From JAMBLL01 sp964387145 (lineage in GTDB: Bacteria > Actinomycetota > Acidimicrobiia > Spongiisociales > UBA5794), in the NCBI GenBank assembly GCA_964387145.1, contig CAYLVM010000003.1, positions 1-64,000 of the forward strand: a stretch of 64,000 bases of DNA, in the 5' to 3' direction. Every line of letters begins with the position of its first letter. The stretch's first letter is position 1. Below, piece by piece: positions 25,818 through 34,644 of this stretch. The notes under the pieces were generated by a model. The model was not told the DNA's origin. It ran no database searches and worked only from the letters and a program-made list of their open reading frames with translations. A program made the translations under genes and the position numbers.

Positions 25818-25846
25818 GCGCCACCAAGATCACAAAGGAGGTACGC

Positions 25847-26290
25847 GTGACCGTGGAGGGAACCGTACAACGCATCGAGGTATCTGCCGAGCCACAGCAC
25901 GTCTACGAGGTCGCTCTCGATCTCGAGGCGTACCCGGAGTGGGCCGGCGGCGTCAAGACGGTCGCGGTCACCAAACAGGATGAGTACGGAAGGCCCCAAG
26001 AGGCAGACTTCGTAGTCGACGGCATGGTCAAGGAGATTTCCTACACGCTCGTGTACGACTTCAACCACGACAATGGTTTCTCCTGGAAAGCGATCCCGAA
26101 CGACGACATCACGGAACTCAAGGGTCAGTACGAGTTCAACGAGATGGAAGAGGGCTGTTGTGAGGTCGTGTACGCACTCAAGGTAGATCCGGCCTTCACC
26201 GTCCCCGGGTTCCTCCGTCGTCAGGCCGAGAAGCAGATCGTCGGCACAGCACTGCGTGGGCTCAAGAAGCGGGCTGAAGAGACCAACTGA
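25847..26290 (+). CDS. SRPBCC (START/polyketide cyclase-like) protein
   Basis: 147 aa of the SRPBCC fold, a ligand-binding beta-barrel with a long C-terminal helix. The IEVSAEPQHVYEVALDLEAY and PEWAGGVKTVAV segments are typical for the cyclase/dehydrase-like branch in actinobacteria. The GTG at 25847 follows an ideal AAAGGAGG at 5-nt spacing, one of the best ribosome sites in the window. Its stop overlaps the ArsA start (TGATG). The ligand is unknown, probably hydrophobic. Confidence 0.75.
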   Translation: MTVEGTVQRIEVSAEPQHVYEVALDLEAYPEWAGGVKTVAVTKQDEYGRPQEADFVVDGMVKEISYTLVYDFNHDNGFSWKAIPNDDITELKGQYEFNEMEEGCCEVVYALKVDPAFTVPGFLRRQAEKQIVGTALRGLKKRAEETN

Positions 26291-27468
26291 TGCGGATTAT
26301 CCTGGTCACTGGCAAGGGGGGAGTCGGCAAGACCACCGTCTCGGCAGCGACAGCACTGCGGGCAGCCGACCTTGGCTACCGCACGCTCGTGATGTCGACC
26401 GACCCGGCACACTCTCTCGCTGACGCATTCAGTTGTCGGCTCGGAGACGACCCCACACCTGTGGTCCCGAACCTCGATGCACAACAGATCGACAGTCAGC
26501 AACGACTCGAAGAGTCGTGGGGAGACGTTCGAGACCACCTCACCGAGTTGTTCGACTGGTCAGGGCTCAAGGGGATCGAGGCTGAGGAGCTCACCGTGTT
26601 CCCCGGGATGGACGAACTGTTCTCGCTTGCATCGGTGCGTGACCACGCGCGTTCCGATGAGTACGACCTCATCGTCGTCGACTGTGCGCCGACGGCGGAG
26701 ACTCTTCGATTGCTGAGCTTGCCCGAGGTGATGTCGTGGTACATGGACAAGATGTTCCCGCTTTCACGACGCGTCGTGAAAGTCGTTCGGCCCGTGCTGG
26801 CCAAGATGTCGTCGATGCCGGTGGCCGACGACGCCGTCTTCGATGCAGTCGCCCGGTTCTATGAGCGCCTCGATGGGATCCGCGAGTTGTTGTCAGACCC
26901 CGAGATCACGACGGCGAGGCTCGTCATGAACCCGGAGAAGATGGTGATTGCCGAAGCCCGCAGGACGTACACCTACCTCGGGCTCTTCGGCTACGGTGTC
27001 GACTCGGCGATCGTCAACCGCGTTCTCCCCGACTCGGTCACGGACCCCTACTTCGACCGATGGCGCGAGATCCAGGAGGGTCATCTCGAGACGGTGGCCG
27101 ATGGGTTCATCGGCACCGACATCCGAACGCTGCGACTCTTCGACGAGGAGATGGTCGGAATCGAGTTGTTGAGGGTGGTTGCCGAGGAGCTCTACGGGGA
27201 CGATGACCCGACAGACCGGCTCTCAGCGATCGATCCGCTCAGGATTGAAGACGAGGCCGATTCCGACGACGTCGCCCTCGTGCTCAGCGTTCCCCTCGCA
27301 GAGAAGGGCGACGTCGACGTCATGAGGCACGACGACGAGCTCTTCGTGACGATCGGGCCGTACCGACGAAGCCTCGTGCTCCCCGATTCACTGAAGCGAC
27401 GCAAGATCAAACGAGCCAAGCTCGACGCGGGAGAGCTCCGCGTCTTGTTCACATTGGAGGATCGATGA
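26290..27468 (+). CDS. ArsA/Get3-family ATPase
   Basis: 392 aa. The deviant Walker A loop TGKGGVGKTTVSAATA at the N-terminus, STDPAHSLADAF and the switch II DCAPTAETLRLLSLPE place it in the ArsA/GET3 group. The C-terminal 90 residues (ALVLSVPLAEKGDVDV to LRVLFTLEDR) resemble the small HSP20-like domain found on bacterial and plastid ArsA proteins. No arsenic genes are nearby and the paired second ArsA of mycobacteria is absent, so a chaperone or targeting role is more likely than arsenite export. Translationally coupled to the SRPBCC gene and to the small gene that follows. Confidence 0.85.
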   Translation: MRIILVTGKGGVGKTTVSAATALRAADLGYRTLVMSTDPAHSLADAFSCRLGDDPTPVVPNLDAQQIDSQQRLEESWGDVRDHLTELFDWSGLKGIEAEELTVFPGMDELFSLASVRDHARSDEYDLIVVDCAPTAETLRLLSLPEVMSWYMDKMFPLSRRVVKVVRPVLAKMSSMPVADDAVFDAVARFYERLDGIRELLSDPEITTARLVMNPEKMVIAEARRTYTYLGLFGYGVDSAIVNRVLPDSVTDPYFDRWREIQEGHLETVADGFIGTDIRTLRLFDEEMVGIELLRVVAEELYGDDDPTDRLSAIDPLRIEDEADSDDVALVLSVPLAEKGDVDVMRHDDELFVTIGPYRRSLVLPDSLKRRKIKRAKLDAGELRVLFTLEDR

Positions 27469-27653
27469 GCAACGAGAAATCGACTGATGCACTCGTGGAC
27501 GGCGTCAAGACGGCAGTCGTTCACTTCGGGAAGGCCGCATTCGAGGTCGCAGCAGGTGTTGGCTCCCTCTTCATCGGGATCACCCAAACGGTACGATCCG
27601 GTTCACAGCCCGATGACAACGACACCGGCCCACAGAAGGTCCCCGTCGAGTAG
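27465..27653 (+). CDS. Small protein coupled to the ArsA-type ATPase
   Basis: 62 aa, start ATG overlapping the ArsA stop by 4 bp (ATGA). A central segment (residues about 17-42, AAFEVAAGVGSLFIGITQTV) is hydrophobic and Gly-rich and may be a membrane-associated helix; the tail is Asp/Pro-rich. Unknown function. The tight coupling makes a partner or client of the ATPase worth testing. Confidence 0.6.
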   Translation: MSNEKSTDALVDGVKTAVVHFGKAAFEVAAGVGSLFIGITQTVRSGSQPDDNDTGPQKVPVE

Positions 27654-27665
27654 GAGGTCGCGTTC

Positions 27666-28598
27666 ATGTCAACGATCGGGATCGATCTCGGTGGAACCAA
27701 GGCGCTTGCCGTGCTTGTCGACGACGGCGAGGTCACAGAGACGCGGCGCGTTGGCCTCGATCGCTCTCTCGGCACCATCGATGCGGTCATCGCATCGATC
27801 GAGGCCATCCAGAGCGACGACACGACGTCGATCGGCGTGGGTGTCGCCGGACTCGTACGGACGTCCGATGGTGTTCTGGTCTGGGGTCCCCACCTTCCGG
27901 GAAGCAACGTCGCGATCGGTTCGGAGATCTCGAAACGGTTCGGCGTCCCGGTGTTCGTCGACAACGACGCGAACACGGCCCTGTACGGCGAGCTGAAGTT
28001 CGGTGTGGCGAGCGGCTATCGCGATGTCGTGCTGGTCACGCTCGGCACGGGGATCGGTGGTGCGATCGCCGTCGACGGTGAGATCTACCGCGGGTCCGGG
28101 TTCGCAGGCGAGTGGGGGCACGTGCGTGTGGAAGGTGACGGTCTGCTGTGCGACTGTGGTCGCAGAGGATGTTGGGAGACCCGAGCGTCCGGGCCCGCAC
28201 TGGTACGACTTGCAAAGGAGGTCACGACGGGGAACCCCGATTGTGCATTGGCACGGATCTTGAACGGCGCCCCGATCACGGGAGAGACCGTCGTTGCTGC
28301 AGCCGATGCGGGTGACGAGACGGCTCGTGCCCTCGTCACCGAGGTCGGTCGTGCACTCGGGCAAGGTCTCGCCGACCTGACGGCCATTCTCGATCCAGAG
28401 TTGATCGTCGTTGGCGGCGGTCTCGGTTCGATCGGCGAGTCGATCGTCGGACCTGCACGCCGGGTTCTCGCCGACTCGCTTCATGGTGGGAATCTTCGGG
28501 TTCCTCCTACCGTTCAGGTAGCGAAGCTCGGACCAACGGCAGGTGCTGTTGGTGCTGCGCTCATGGCTGAAGAGGAGACGCGTGGACGACTTGGGTAG
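27666..28598 (+). CDS. ROK-family sugar kinase (glucokinase-like)
   Basis: 310 aa. The ATP phosphate loop IGIDLGGTKALAVL, the catalytic region VFVDNDANTALYGE, TLGTGIGGAI, the ROK zinc motif CDCGRRGCWETRAS with GEWGH before it, and IVVGGGLGS are all present. Glucokinase is the best guess, since it is the most usual activity of this subgroup; N-acetyl sugar kinase is possible. GGAGG lies 8 nt before the ATG. Its end overlaps the next gene. Confidence 0.85.
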   Translation: MSTIGIDLGGTKALAVLVDDGEVTETRRVGLDRSLGTIDAVIASIEAIQSDDTTSIGVGVAGLVRTSDGVLVWGPHLPGSNVAIGSEISKRFGVPVFVDNDANTALYGELKFGVASGYRDVVLVTLGTGIGGAIAVDGEIYRGSGFAGEWGHVRVEGDGLLCDCGRRGCWETRASGPALVRLAKEVTTGNPDCALARILNGAPITGETVVAAADAGDETARALVTEVGRALGQGLADLTAILDPELIVVGGGLGSIGESIVGPARRVLADSLHGGNLRVPPTVQVAKLGPTAGAVGAALMAEEETRGRLG

Positions 28599-28998
28599 AA
28601 ACCAGATGCGTGGTGTCGACGATTCGACGCCGATCGACCGGCGCGGATGGCGTGAGGTGTCGATGGAAGCAGTCCTACTGATCCCGAACCTCGTCAAACT
28701 GCTCATGCGACTGATGCGTGATCCACGGGTCCCGATACGTCGAAAGGTGCTCGTCGGGGCAGTCATCGTCTACGTCGTGTCCCCGATCGACCTGATCCCC
28801 GATTTCATCGTCGGATTCGGCAAACTCGACGACATCGTCGTTCTGTCCGTAGCGATCAACCACCTCATGGCCGGTGCCGAGGCGACCATCGTCGAAGAAC
28901 ACTGGGACGGTTCCGTCGACTCCCTCGACCTCGTGCTCTCTGTCTTTCGTTGGGGTGCTGAGATCGTCCCTGGACTCGACAAGGTGCTGCCGGAGTAG
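28582..28998 (+). CDS. DUF1232 (YkvA-type) membrane protein
   Basis: 138 aa from the GTG at 28582, which has GAGGAG 5 nt upstream and lies within the end of the ROK kinase gene (17-bp overlap). The DUF1232 core is clear: RRKVLVGAVIVYVVSPIDLI and PDFI, with a following GFGKLDDIVVL. One or two membrane helices are likely. Function unknown. An ATG at 28606 is an alternative start. Confidence 0.75.
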   Translation: MDDLGRNQMRGVDDSTPIDRRGWREVSMEAVLLIPNLVKLLMRLMRDPRVPIRRKVLVGAVIVYVVSPIDLIPDFIVGFGKLDDIVVLSVAINHLMAGAEATIVEEHWDGSVDSLDLVLSVFRWGAEIVPGLDKVLPE

Positions 28999-29021
28999 GC
29001 CGGGCGCTGTACGATCGGCGC

Positions 29022-29027
29022 TATCGT
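29022..29027 (+). promoter_or_regulatory. Leaderless-type -10 hexamer for the aminotransferase
   Basis: TATCGT is exactly 6 nt before the ATG at 29034. No Shine-Dalgarno precedes the start codon. Confidence 0.55.
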
Positions 29028-29033
29028 CGTCCC

Positions 29034-30215
29034 ATGCAGTTTCGACGAATCGACAATCTTCCTCCCTACGTGTTCGCCGAGGTGAACGAGCGGACGAGGC
29101 AAGCCCGCAGGGCCGGCATCGACGTCATCGACCTCGGCTTCGGCAACCCCGACATCCCATCTCCTCCCGGCGTCGTCGACAAGCTCGTCGAGGCGGCCCG
29201 CCAGGGAAAGAACCATCGCTACTCGGCATCACGCGGGATACCGAACCTGCGCAAAGCGGTGGCAGACCGGTACCTGCGGGCGTTCGGCGTGTCCCTCGAC
29301 CCCGACACGGAGATCATCAACACGATCGGAGCAAAGGAGGGGCTCTCACATCTGATGTGGGTGCTCGTCCAGCCGGGAGACGTTGCTCTCGTTCCCGAAC
29401 CGTCGTACCCGATACACATCTACGCTCCCGTCCTTGCAGGCGCAGAGGTACGCCGAGTGCGTCTGACCACCGACTCGGACTTCTTCGATCGCTTGACAGC
29501 GGCGTTCCGCACATCCTGGCCAAAGCCCAAGGTGATCGTCACGTCTTTCCCACACAACCCGACGACGGTGGCGGTAGACCTCGATTTCTTCGAGCGGCTC
29601 GTCGACTTCGCTCACCGCAACGACGTCGTCATCGTCCACGACTTCGCCTACGCCGACATCAGCTTCGATGGGTATCGGCCCCCGTCCCTGCTTCAGGTCG
29701 ACGGAGCCAAGGATGTGGCGGTCGAGCTCTACACCCTTTCCAAGTCCCACTCGATGGCGGGATGGCGAGTCGGGTTCGTCGTCGGCAACGCAGAGATCGT
29801 CGATGCCCTTGGCCAGTTGAAGTCCTACCTCGACTACGGCACGTTCCAACCCATCCAGATCGCCTCGATCATCGCGTTGAATGAACACGATGCGTACATC
29901 GATGAGGTCGTCGATGTCTACCGAACACGTCGTGACACGTTGATCGAAGGGCTGCATCGAGCAGGATGGGAGGTCGAAGCTCCCCGGGCCACCATGTTCG
30001 TATGGGCGAGGATCCCGGAGCGCTTCATCGATCGTGGAAGCCTTCAGTTCGCCTTCGACCTCCTCGACCATGCCCAGGTCGCCGTCAGCCCCGGCATCGG
30101 CTTCGGGCCGTCGGGAGATCACCACGTCCGTTTCGCCTTGGTCGAGAACGAACAACGAATCTCCCAGGCCATGCGGAACATTCGAAGGTACCTGTCCACC
30201 GGAACACCTTCGTGA
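29034..30215 (+). CDS. Class I/II aminotransferase (AlaC-like)
   Basis: 393-aa PLP aminotransferase, fold type I. The N-terminus RIDNLPPYVFAEVNERT and DLGFGNPDIPSPP resemble AlaC-type glutamate-pyruvate transaminase. PHNPTT supplies the Asn, HDFAYADI the Asp-x-x-Tyr, the Schiff-base Lys lies in TLSKSHSMAGWRVGF, and VRFALVENEQRI holds the substrate-carboxylate Arg. Alanine formation from pyruvate is the likely reaction, though related enzymes use methionine or aromatic amino acids. Own leaderless-type promoter; 57 bp before fabD. Confidence 0.82.
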   Translation: MQFRRIDNLPPYVFAEVNERTRQARRAGIDVIDLGFGNPDIPSPPGVVDKLVEAARQGKNHRYSASRGIPNLRKAVADRYLRAFGVSLDPDTEIINTIGAKEGLSHLMWVLVQPGDVALVPEPSYPIHIYAPVLAGAEVRRVRLTTDSDFFDRLTAAFRTSWPKPKVIVTSFPHNPTTVAVDLDFFERLVDFAHRNDVVIVHDFAYADISFDGYRPPSLLQVDGAKDVAVELYTLSKSHSMAGWRVGFVVGNAEIVDALGQLKSYLDYGTFQPIQIASIIALNEHDAYIDEVVDVYRTRRDTLIEGLHRAGWEVEAPRATMFVWARIPERFIDRGSLQFAFDLLDHAQVAVSPGIGFGPSGDHHVRFALVENEQRISQAMRNIRRYLSTGTPS

Positions 30216-30272
30216 AACCGGTCTGCACCACGACAGGTCACAACGTCGTCACCAATCCGGGGTAGGAAGAAC

Positions 30273-31199
30273 ATGAGCTACGCGGTGCTGTTCCCAGGCC
30301 AAGGCAGTCAACGCGTCGGGATGTGCCCCGACGTCCGAGAACGCCGAACCGACCTTCTCGGGCCGGCAGCGAACGACGTACTCGGTTGGAACCTCGATCG
30401 AATGATCGCCGAGGGCCCGCCGGAGGACCTCGTCAAGACGCAGCATGCTCAACCAGCGCTGTACGCAACTTCATTCGCCCTGTGGAGCGAGTTTTCCGAT
30501 GCGGTCGAGGTGCCGCCATCTGCCGCGGCAGGCCACTCGCTCGGGGAGTACACCGCCCTTGCAGCAGCAGGTGCGTTCTCGTACATCGATGGGCTGGCGC
30601 TCGTAGCCAGACGCGGGTTGGCGATGGCCGATGCAGCAGCACAGGCATCGTCGGGGATGGCTGCGCTCATCGGCGCCGACATCGCGACCGCTGAAGACGT
30701 CGTATCCCACCGACGCGCGATCGGCGGAGATCTCGTCATAGCCAACATCAACGCTCCGGGCCAGATCGTCGTAGCCGGCAGTACAGACGACATCGAGTGG
30801 CTGGCCGCCAACGCCAGGGAACACGGCATACGCAGGGCGATCGTCCTCGAAGTCGCCGGAGGGTTCCACTCCCCGTTCATGGCTCCGGCGGCAAAGTCGC
30901 TGCGCAGGGCACTTGAAGGTGTGGCAATGGCCCCGCCACACTTCGCCGTGTACGCGAACGTCTCAGCGGAACCGACGGACGATCCGGTCAGGACCCTGAG
31001 CGCGCAGCTGACCGCACCGGTTCGTTTCTCTGAGACACTTACGGCTATCGCTGCTTGTGGTGTCGACACGTTCATCCACATCGGTCCGGGTGACGTCACC
31101 GCCGGACTCGTCAAACGGACCGTCGACGACGCTACGGTTCACGTCGTTTCGAGCATCGAGCAAGCGCGTGAAGTCGCGAGTGTGGTGTCCGTACAATGA
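30273..31199 (+). CDS. fabD: Malonyl-CoA:ACP transacylase
   Basis: Loads malonyl groups onto ACP for type II fatty acid synthesis. 308 aa with FPGQGSQRVGM at the N-terminus, the nucleophile Ser in AAGHSLGEYTALAAAG, the Arg of VARRGLAM and the catalytic His in VAGGFHSPFMAPA. The ATG has TAGGAAGA upstream. First gene of fabD-fabH-fabG-acpP-fabF. The 57-bp spacer before it shows no clear promoter. Confidence 0.93.
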   Translation: MSYAVLFPGQGSQRVGMCPDVRERRTDLLGPAANDVLGWNLDRMIAEGPPEDLVKTQHAQPALYATSFALWSEFSDAVEVPPSAAAGHSLGEYTALAAAGAFSYIDGLALVARRGLAMADAAAQASSGMAALIGADIATAEDVVSHRRAIGGDLVIANINAPGQIVVAGSTDDIEWLAANAREHGIRRAIVLEVAGGFHSPFMAPAAKSLRRALEGVAMAPPHFAVYANVSAEPTDDPVRTLSAQLTAPVRFSETLTAIAACGVDTFIHIGPGDVTAGLVKRTVDDATVHVVSSIEQAREVASVVSVQ

Positions 31200-31224
31200 T
31201 GCCCTCAGGGAAGGAATCACACTC

Positions 31225-32283
31225 ATGAACGCCACGATCACCGGCTGGGGAAACTGTGTCCCCCAGTCCGTCCTCTCCAACGATGACCTGTCGAGCGTCA
31301 TCGACACATCGGACGAGTGGATCACGTCGCGCTCCGGGATCAAGGAGCGTCGCGTCTCGCATGTCAACAACTCCGACATGGCGGCCCTTGCAGGCAAGCG
31401 CGCGCTTAGCGCAGCGGGCCTCGACGCCTCGGACCTCGACTACATCATCGTGGCCACGTGTACGGCCGACCGTCAGATCCCCTCGACGGCGTGTTACGTC
31501 CAGGCCAAGATCGGGGCCCTCAACGCAGCTGCTACAGATCTCAACGCCGGATGCACCGGCTTCCTCTACGGGCTGTCGATGGGCCACGGCCTTCTCGCCA
31601 CCGGCCAGGCACGCAGGGTGCTCGTGATCGGATCTGAGCGGATCTCGTCGTTCCTCAACCTCGAGGAGCGCTCGACGGCGGTGCTTTTCGGTGACGGAGC
31701 AGGTGCCGTGATCCTGGAGGGAACAGAGAGTTCCGACGGTATGGCGGCAACGCTGCTCGGCTCCGACGGCAACGGCGCCGAGGCCCTCACTGCCCATGGT
31801 GTCGGCACCGAGTTCATCGGCAGCGGGGTGGATACGGCGATCGTCATGGATGGGGCAGAGATCTTCCGCAACGCGGTCGTTCGTATGGAGGAGTCCGTCG
31901 TGCGCGTCGCTGAGCTTGCAGGTTGGGACCTCGATGAGATCGATCTCATCATCCCGCACCAGGCGAACATCAGGATCATCGATGCGGTCAGGCGGCGGGT
32001 CGGCGTCTCTGAGGACAAGGTGTTCGTCAACATCCATCGGTACGGCAACACGTCGGCTGCCACGATCCCCATCGCTCTTGCAGAGGCGGTCGATGAGGGC
32101 CGCATTCAGCCCGGTCACAAGATGGTGTTCGTAGCATTCGGTGCCGGTATGACGTGGGGCGCCGTCGCCCTCAAGTGGGGCGAACGCGTCGACCCGATCG
32201 AGACGATCGACGAGGAACTCCCTGTACCCGAGATGACCGCACTCGAGATGGTTGTGAGCAATCAGAAGGCGTTGCACGCATGA
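31225..32283 (+). CDS. fabH: 3-oxoacyl-ACP synthase III
   Basis: Starts fatty-acid synthesis by condensing an acyl-CoA with malonyl-ACP. 352 aa with the catalytic triad: Cys in NAGCTGFLYGLSM, His in PHQANIRIIDAV and Asn in RYGNTSAATIP. Roughly 25 residues (DPIETIDEELPVPEMTALE and on) extend beyond the usual end of the enzyme. The ATG at 31225 has AAGGA 9 nt upstream; the longer open frame starts inside fabD. Its stop overlaps the fabG start (ATGA). Confidence 0.93.
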   Translation: MNATITGWGNCVPQSVLSNDDLSSVIDTSDEWITSRSGIKERRVSHVNNSDMAALAGKRALSAAGLDASDLDYIIVATCTADRQIPSTACYVQAKIGALNAAATDLNAGCTGFLYGLSMGHGLLATGQARRVLVIGSERISSFLNLEERSTAVLFGDGAGAVILEGTESSDGMAATLLGSDGNGAEALTAHGVGTEFIGSGVDTAIVMDGAEIFRNAVVRMEESVVRVAELAGWDLDEIDLIIPHQANIRIIDAVRRRVGVSEDKVFVNIHRYGNTSAATIPIALAEAVDEGRIQPGHKMVFVAFGAGMTWGAVALKWGERVDPIETIDEELPVPEMTALEMVVSNQKALHA

Positions 32284-33014
32284 GCGGTGTTGCACTCGTC
32301 ACGGGGGCGTCGAGAGGTATCGGCGCAGCCATCGCCACAGCGCTCGCGGCCGATGGATTCGCCGTTGCTGTGAACTATGCAAAGAGCGTCGAGGGGGCAC
32401 AGCGTGTGGTCGACGACATCGTGGCAGATGGTGGGACGGCGATCTCGATCCAGGCAGATGTTTCCGATGCCGAGCACGTCGCTGCCATGTTCACGACCGT
32501 TGCAGAGAAACTCGGTCCCGTATCGGTGCTCGTGAACAACGCGGGGATCACCGACGATGGACTGCTGTTGCGTATGGGCCTCGACCAGTGGGACACGGTG
32601 ATCGCGACGAATCTTCGATCGGTCTACCTGTGCACGAAAGCGGCGCTCAAGCCGATGATCCGGGCGAAGGCGGGTCGCATCATCTCTATCAGTTCGGTGT
32701 CGGGGGTATCTGGCAACCCTGGTCAGAGTAACTACGCGGCGTCCAAGGCCGGGATCATCGGCTTCACACAGTCGATCGCCAAGGAGGTAGGGTCGCGTGG
32801 TATCACCGTCAACGCCATCGCCCCCGGGTTCATCGCAACAGACATGACAGATGCACTCGGCGACGCCGTCGCCGAAGGTGTCGTCCAGCAGATCTCTTTG
32901 GGCCGCCTCGGCCGTCCAGAAGAAGTGGCGTCCGTCGTTCGCTATCTTGCATCCGACGGTGCTTCGTACATCACAGGCCAAACGCTCGTCGTCGACGGCG
33001 GGTTGGCTCTATAG
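32280..33014 (+). CDS. fabG: 3-oxoacyl-ACP reductase
   Basis: NADPH-dependent SDR that reduces 3-ketoacyl-ACP. 244 aa: the nucleotide loop TGASRGIGAAIA, NNAGIT, and the catalytic Ser, Tyr and Lys in ISSVSGVSGNPGQSNYAASK. It ends with QTLVVDGGLAL, the usual C-terminus. The position between fabH and acpP supports FabG over a general SDR. Start ATG overlaps the fabH stop by 4 bp. Confidence 0.92.
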   Translation: MSGVALVTGASRGIGAAIATALAADGFAVAVNYAKSVEGAQRVVDDIVADGGTAISIQADVSDAEHVAAMFTTVAEKLGPVSVLVNNAGITDDGLLLRMGLDQWDTVIATNLRSVYLCTKAALKPMIRAKAGRIISISSVSGVSGNPGQSNYAASKAGIIGFTQSIAKEVGSRGITVNAIAPGFIATDMTDALGDAVAEGVVQQISLGRLGRPEEVASVVRYLASDGASYITGQTLVVDGGLAL

Positions 33015-33034
33015 ACATCAGGGAGGCGCGAGCC

Positions 33035-33280
33035 ATGGAACGTGCAGAGATCGAATCGAAGATGAGGGAACTCCTCGTCGAGGAACTGGGACTAGATGCC
33101 GACGCCATCGCTATGGACGCCCGGTTCGAAGAGGACCTCGAGGTCGACTCGCTCGGCGTCGTCGAACTCTTGATGGCACTCGAGGACAACTTCGGCGTAC
33201 AGATCCCCGACGAGGAGGCCGAGTCCATCGGAACCGTCGGCCAGGCAGTCGATCTCGTCGAGCAGAAGCTCAACGGCTAG
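33035..33280 (+). CDS. acpP: Acyl carrier protein
   Basis: 81-aa acidic four-helix protein that carries growing acyl chains on 4'-phosphopantetheine. The attachment Ser about residue 38 lies in EVDSLGVVELLMALE. N-terminal RAEIESKMRELLVEELG and C-terminal GTVGQAVDLVEQKL match ACP. AGGGAGG precedes the ATG. Its TAG stop is part of the TAGGAG that serves as ribosome site for fabF. Confidence 0.95.
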   Translation: MERAEIESKMRELLVEELGLDADAIAMDARFEEDLEVDSLGVVELLMALEDNFGVQIPDEEAESIGTVGQAVDLVEQKLNG

Positions 33281-33288
33281 GAGACACC

Positions 33289-34539
33289 GTGAATCAGCGC
33301 AGGGTGGTCGTCACCGGCCTCGGGTCCGTGACATCCCTCGGGTTGGACGTCGAAACGTACTGGTCGAACATCCTTGCCGGGAAGAGCGGGGTATCGGCGA
33401 TCGAGCGAATCGACGTCTCGGACATCACAGCCAAGATCGCTGCCGAGATCAAAGATTTCGATATCGAGGAGTACATGTCGCGGCGCGATGCCCGGCGGCT
33501 CGACCGTGCGAGCCAGTACTTCTGGGTTGCCACGAAGCAGGCTCTCGAAGATGCAGACATCTCCTTCGATGAGGACGACCCCGACGCACTGCGCGCAGGT
33601 GTCCTCGCAGGAACGGGGATAGGTGGTATCGAGACGCTCGAAGAACAGGTCGGAGTTCTCATCTCCAAGGGGCCCCGGCGCATGTCGCCGTACGGTATTG
33701 CAAAGATCATCTCGAACATGGCAGGTGGAGTGGCGTCGATCGATTTCCATCTCTACGGGCCGAACTCGACAACGGTCACCGCGTGTGCCGCATCGGCAAA
33801 CGCGATCGGTGACGGTGCTGCCATCATCGCCCGCGGTGCAGCTGACGTCATGGTCGCTGGTGGGGGAGAAGCCGCGATCACCCGGTTCGCCATGGCGGGG
33901 TTCGCTCAGGCAAGAGCGCTCAGCACCAACAACGATGATCCCGAAGGCGCTTCCCGACCTTTCGACCTCAACCGGGACGGATTCGTCATGGGTGAGGGAG
34001 CAGCCGTCTTGATCCTCGAGGAGTATGAACGTGCCGTTGCTCGCGGAGCACAGATCTACGCCGAGGTGCTCGGCTACGGCATGTCCGCCGATGGGTATCA
34101 CATAACACTGCCACGTCCCGGGGGTGCGGGAGCGGCTCGCTCGATGCAAGCAGCGATGCTCGATGCCGGTCTCGAACCCTCCGAGATCGGCTACATCAAC
34201 GCTCACGGAACATCCACACCGGCCAACGACAAGACCGAGACTGCAGCGATCAAGACCGCGTTCGGTGAAGACGTCGCGTACACGGTGCCGATCTCATCGA
34301 CGAAGTCGATGACCGGACACCTCCTCGGTGCCGCAGGAGCGATCGAGTCGTTGTCATGCATCCTTGCCATTCGCGACGGGGTCATCCCGCCGACGATCAA
34401 CTACGTGACCCCGGATCCAGAGTGCGATCTCGGCTACGTGCCGAACGTCAAGCGTGAGGTTCCCATCACCACCGCAATGACGAACTCGTTCGGGTTCGGA
34501 GGCCACAACGTGTCACTCATCTTCGGAGCGGTCGACTAA
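33289..34539 (+). CDS. fabF: 3-oxoacyl-ACP synthase II
   Basis: Elongating beta-ketoacyl-ACP synthase, 416 aa. The active-site Cys is in VTACAASANAIGDG, and the two His are in INAHGTSTPANDKTE and STKSMTGHLLGAAGA; the C-terminus TNSFGFGGHNVSLIF is canonical. GTG start at 33289 with TAGGAG 5 nt upstream. Last gene of the fab operon, followed by a heptamer repeat and a strong hairpin. Confidence 0.94.
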   Translation: MNQRRVVVTGLGSVTSLGLDVETYWSNILAGKSGVSAIERIDVSDITAKIAAEIKDFDIEEYMSRRDARRLDRASQYFWVATKQALEDADISFDEDDPDALRAGVLAGTGIGGIETLEEQVGVLISKGPRRMSPYGIAKIISNMAGGVASIDFHLYGPNSTTVTACAASANAIGDGAAIIARGAADVMVAGGGEAAITRFAMAGFAQARALSTNNDDPEGASRPFDLNRDGFVMGEGAAVLILEEYERAVARGAQIYAEVLGYGMSADGYHITLPRPGGAGAARSMQAAMLDAGLEPSEIGYINAHGTSTPANDKTETAAIKTAFGEDVAYTVPISSTKSMTGHLLGAAGAIESLSCILAIRDGVIPPTINYVTPDPECDLGYVPNVKREVPITTAMTNSFGFGGHNVSLIFGAVD

Positions 34540-34546
34540 CAGCAGA

Positions 34547-34588
34547 CGGCTTTCGGCCTACGGCTTTCGGTCTACGGTTCTCGGCGGA
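34547..34588 (+). repeat. Heptamer tandem repeat, CGGYYTW family
   Basis: Six head-to-tail heptamers starting 7 bp after fabF: CGGCTTT, CGGCCTA, CGGCTTT, CGGTCTA, CGGTTCT, CGGCGGA. It has the same 7-bp period as the GTGAWCT and GTAYYTG tracts but a different sequence. Confidence 0.85.
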
Positions 34589-34644
34589 GAATGCCCTGGG
34601 GGGTGTTCGCGTACCGGGCTCGCAGGCTCGCAATCCCCCCTCGC

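Noticed and set aside
31132..32295. 387-codon open frame on the minus strand
   Set aside because: Antisense to fabH; no motif, Arg/His-rich translation.
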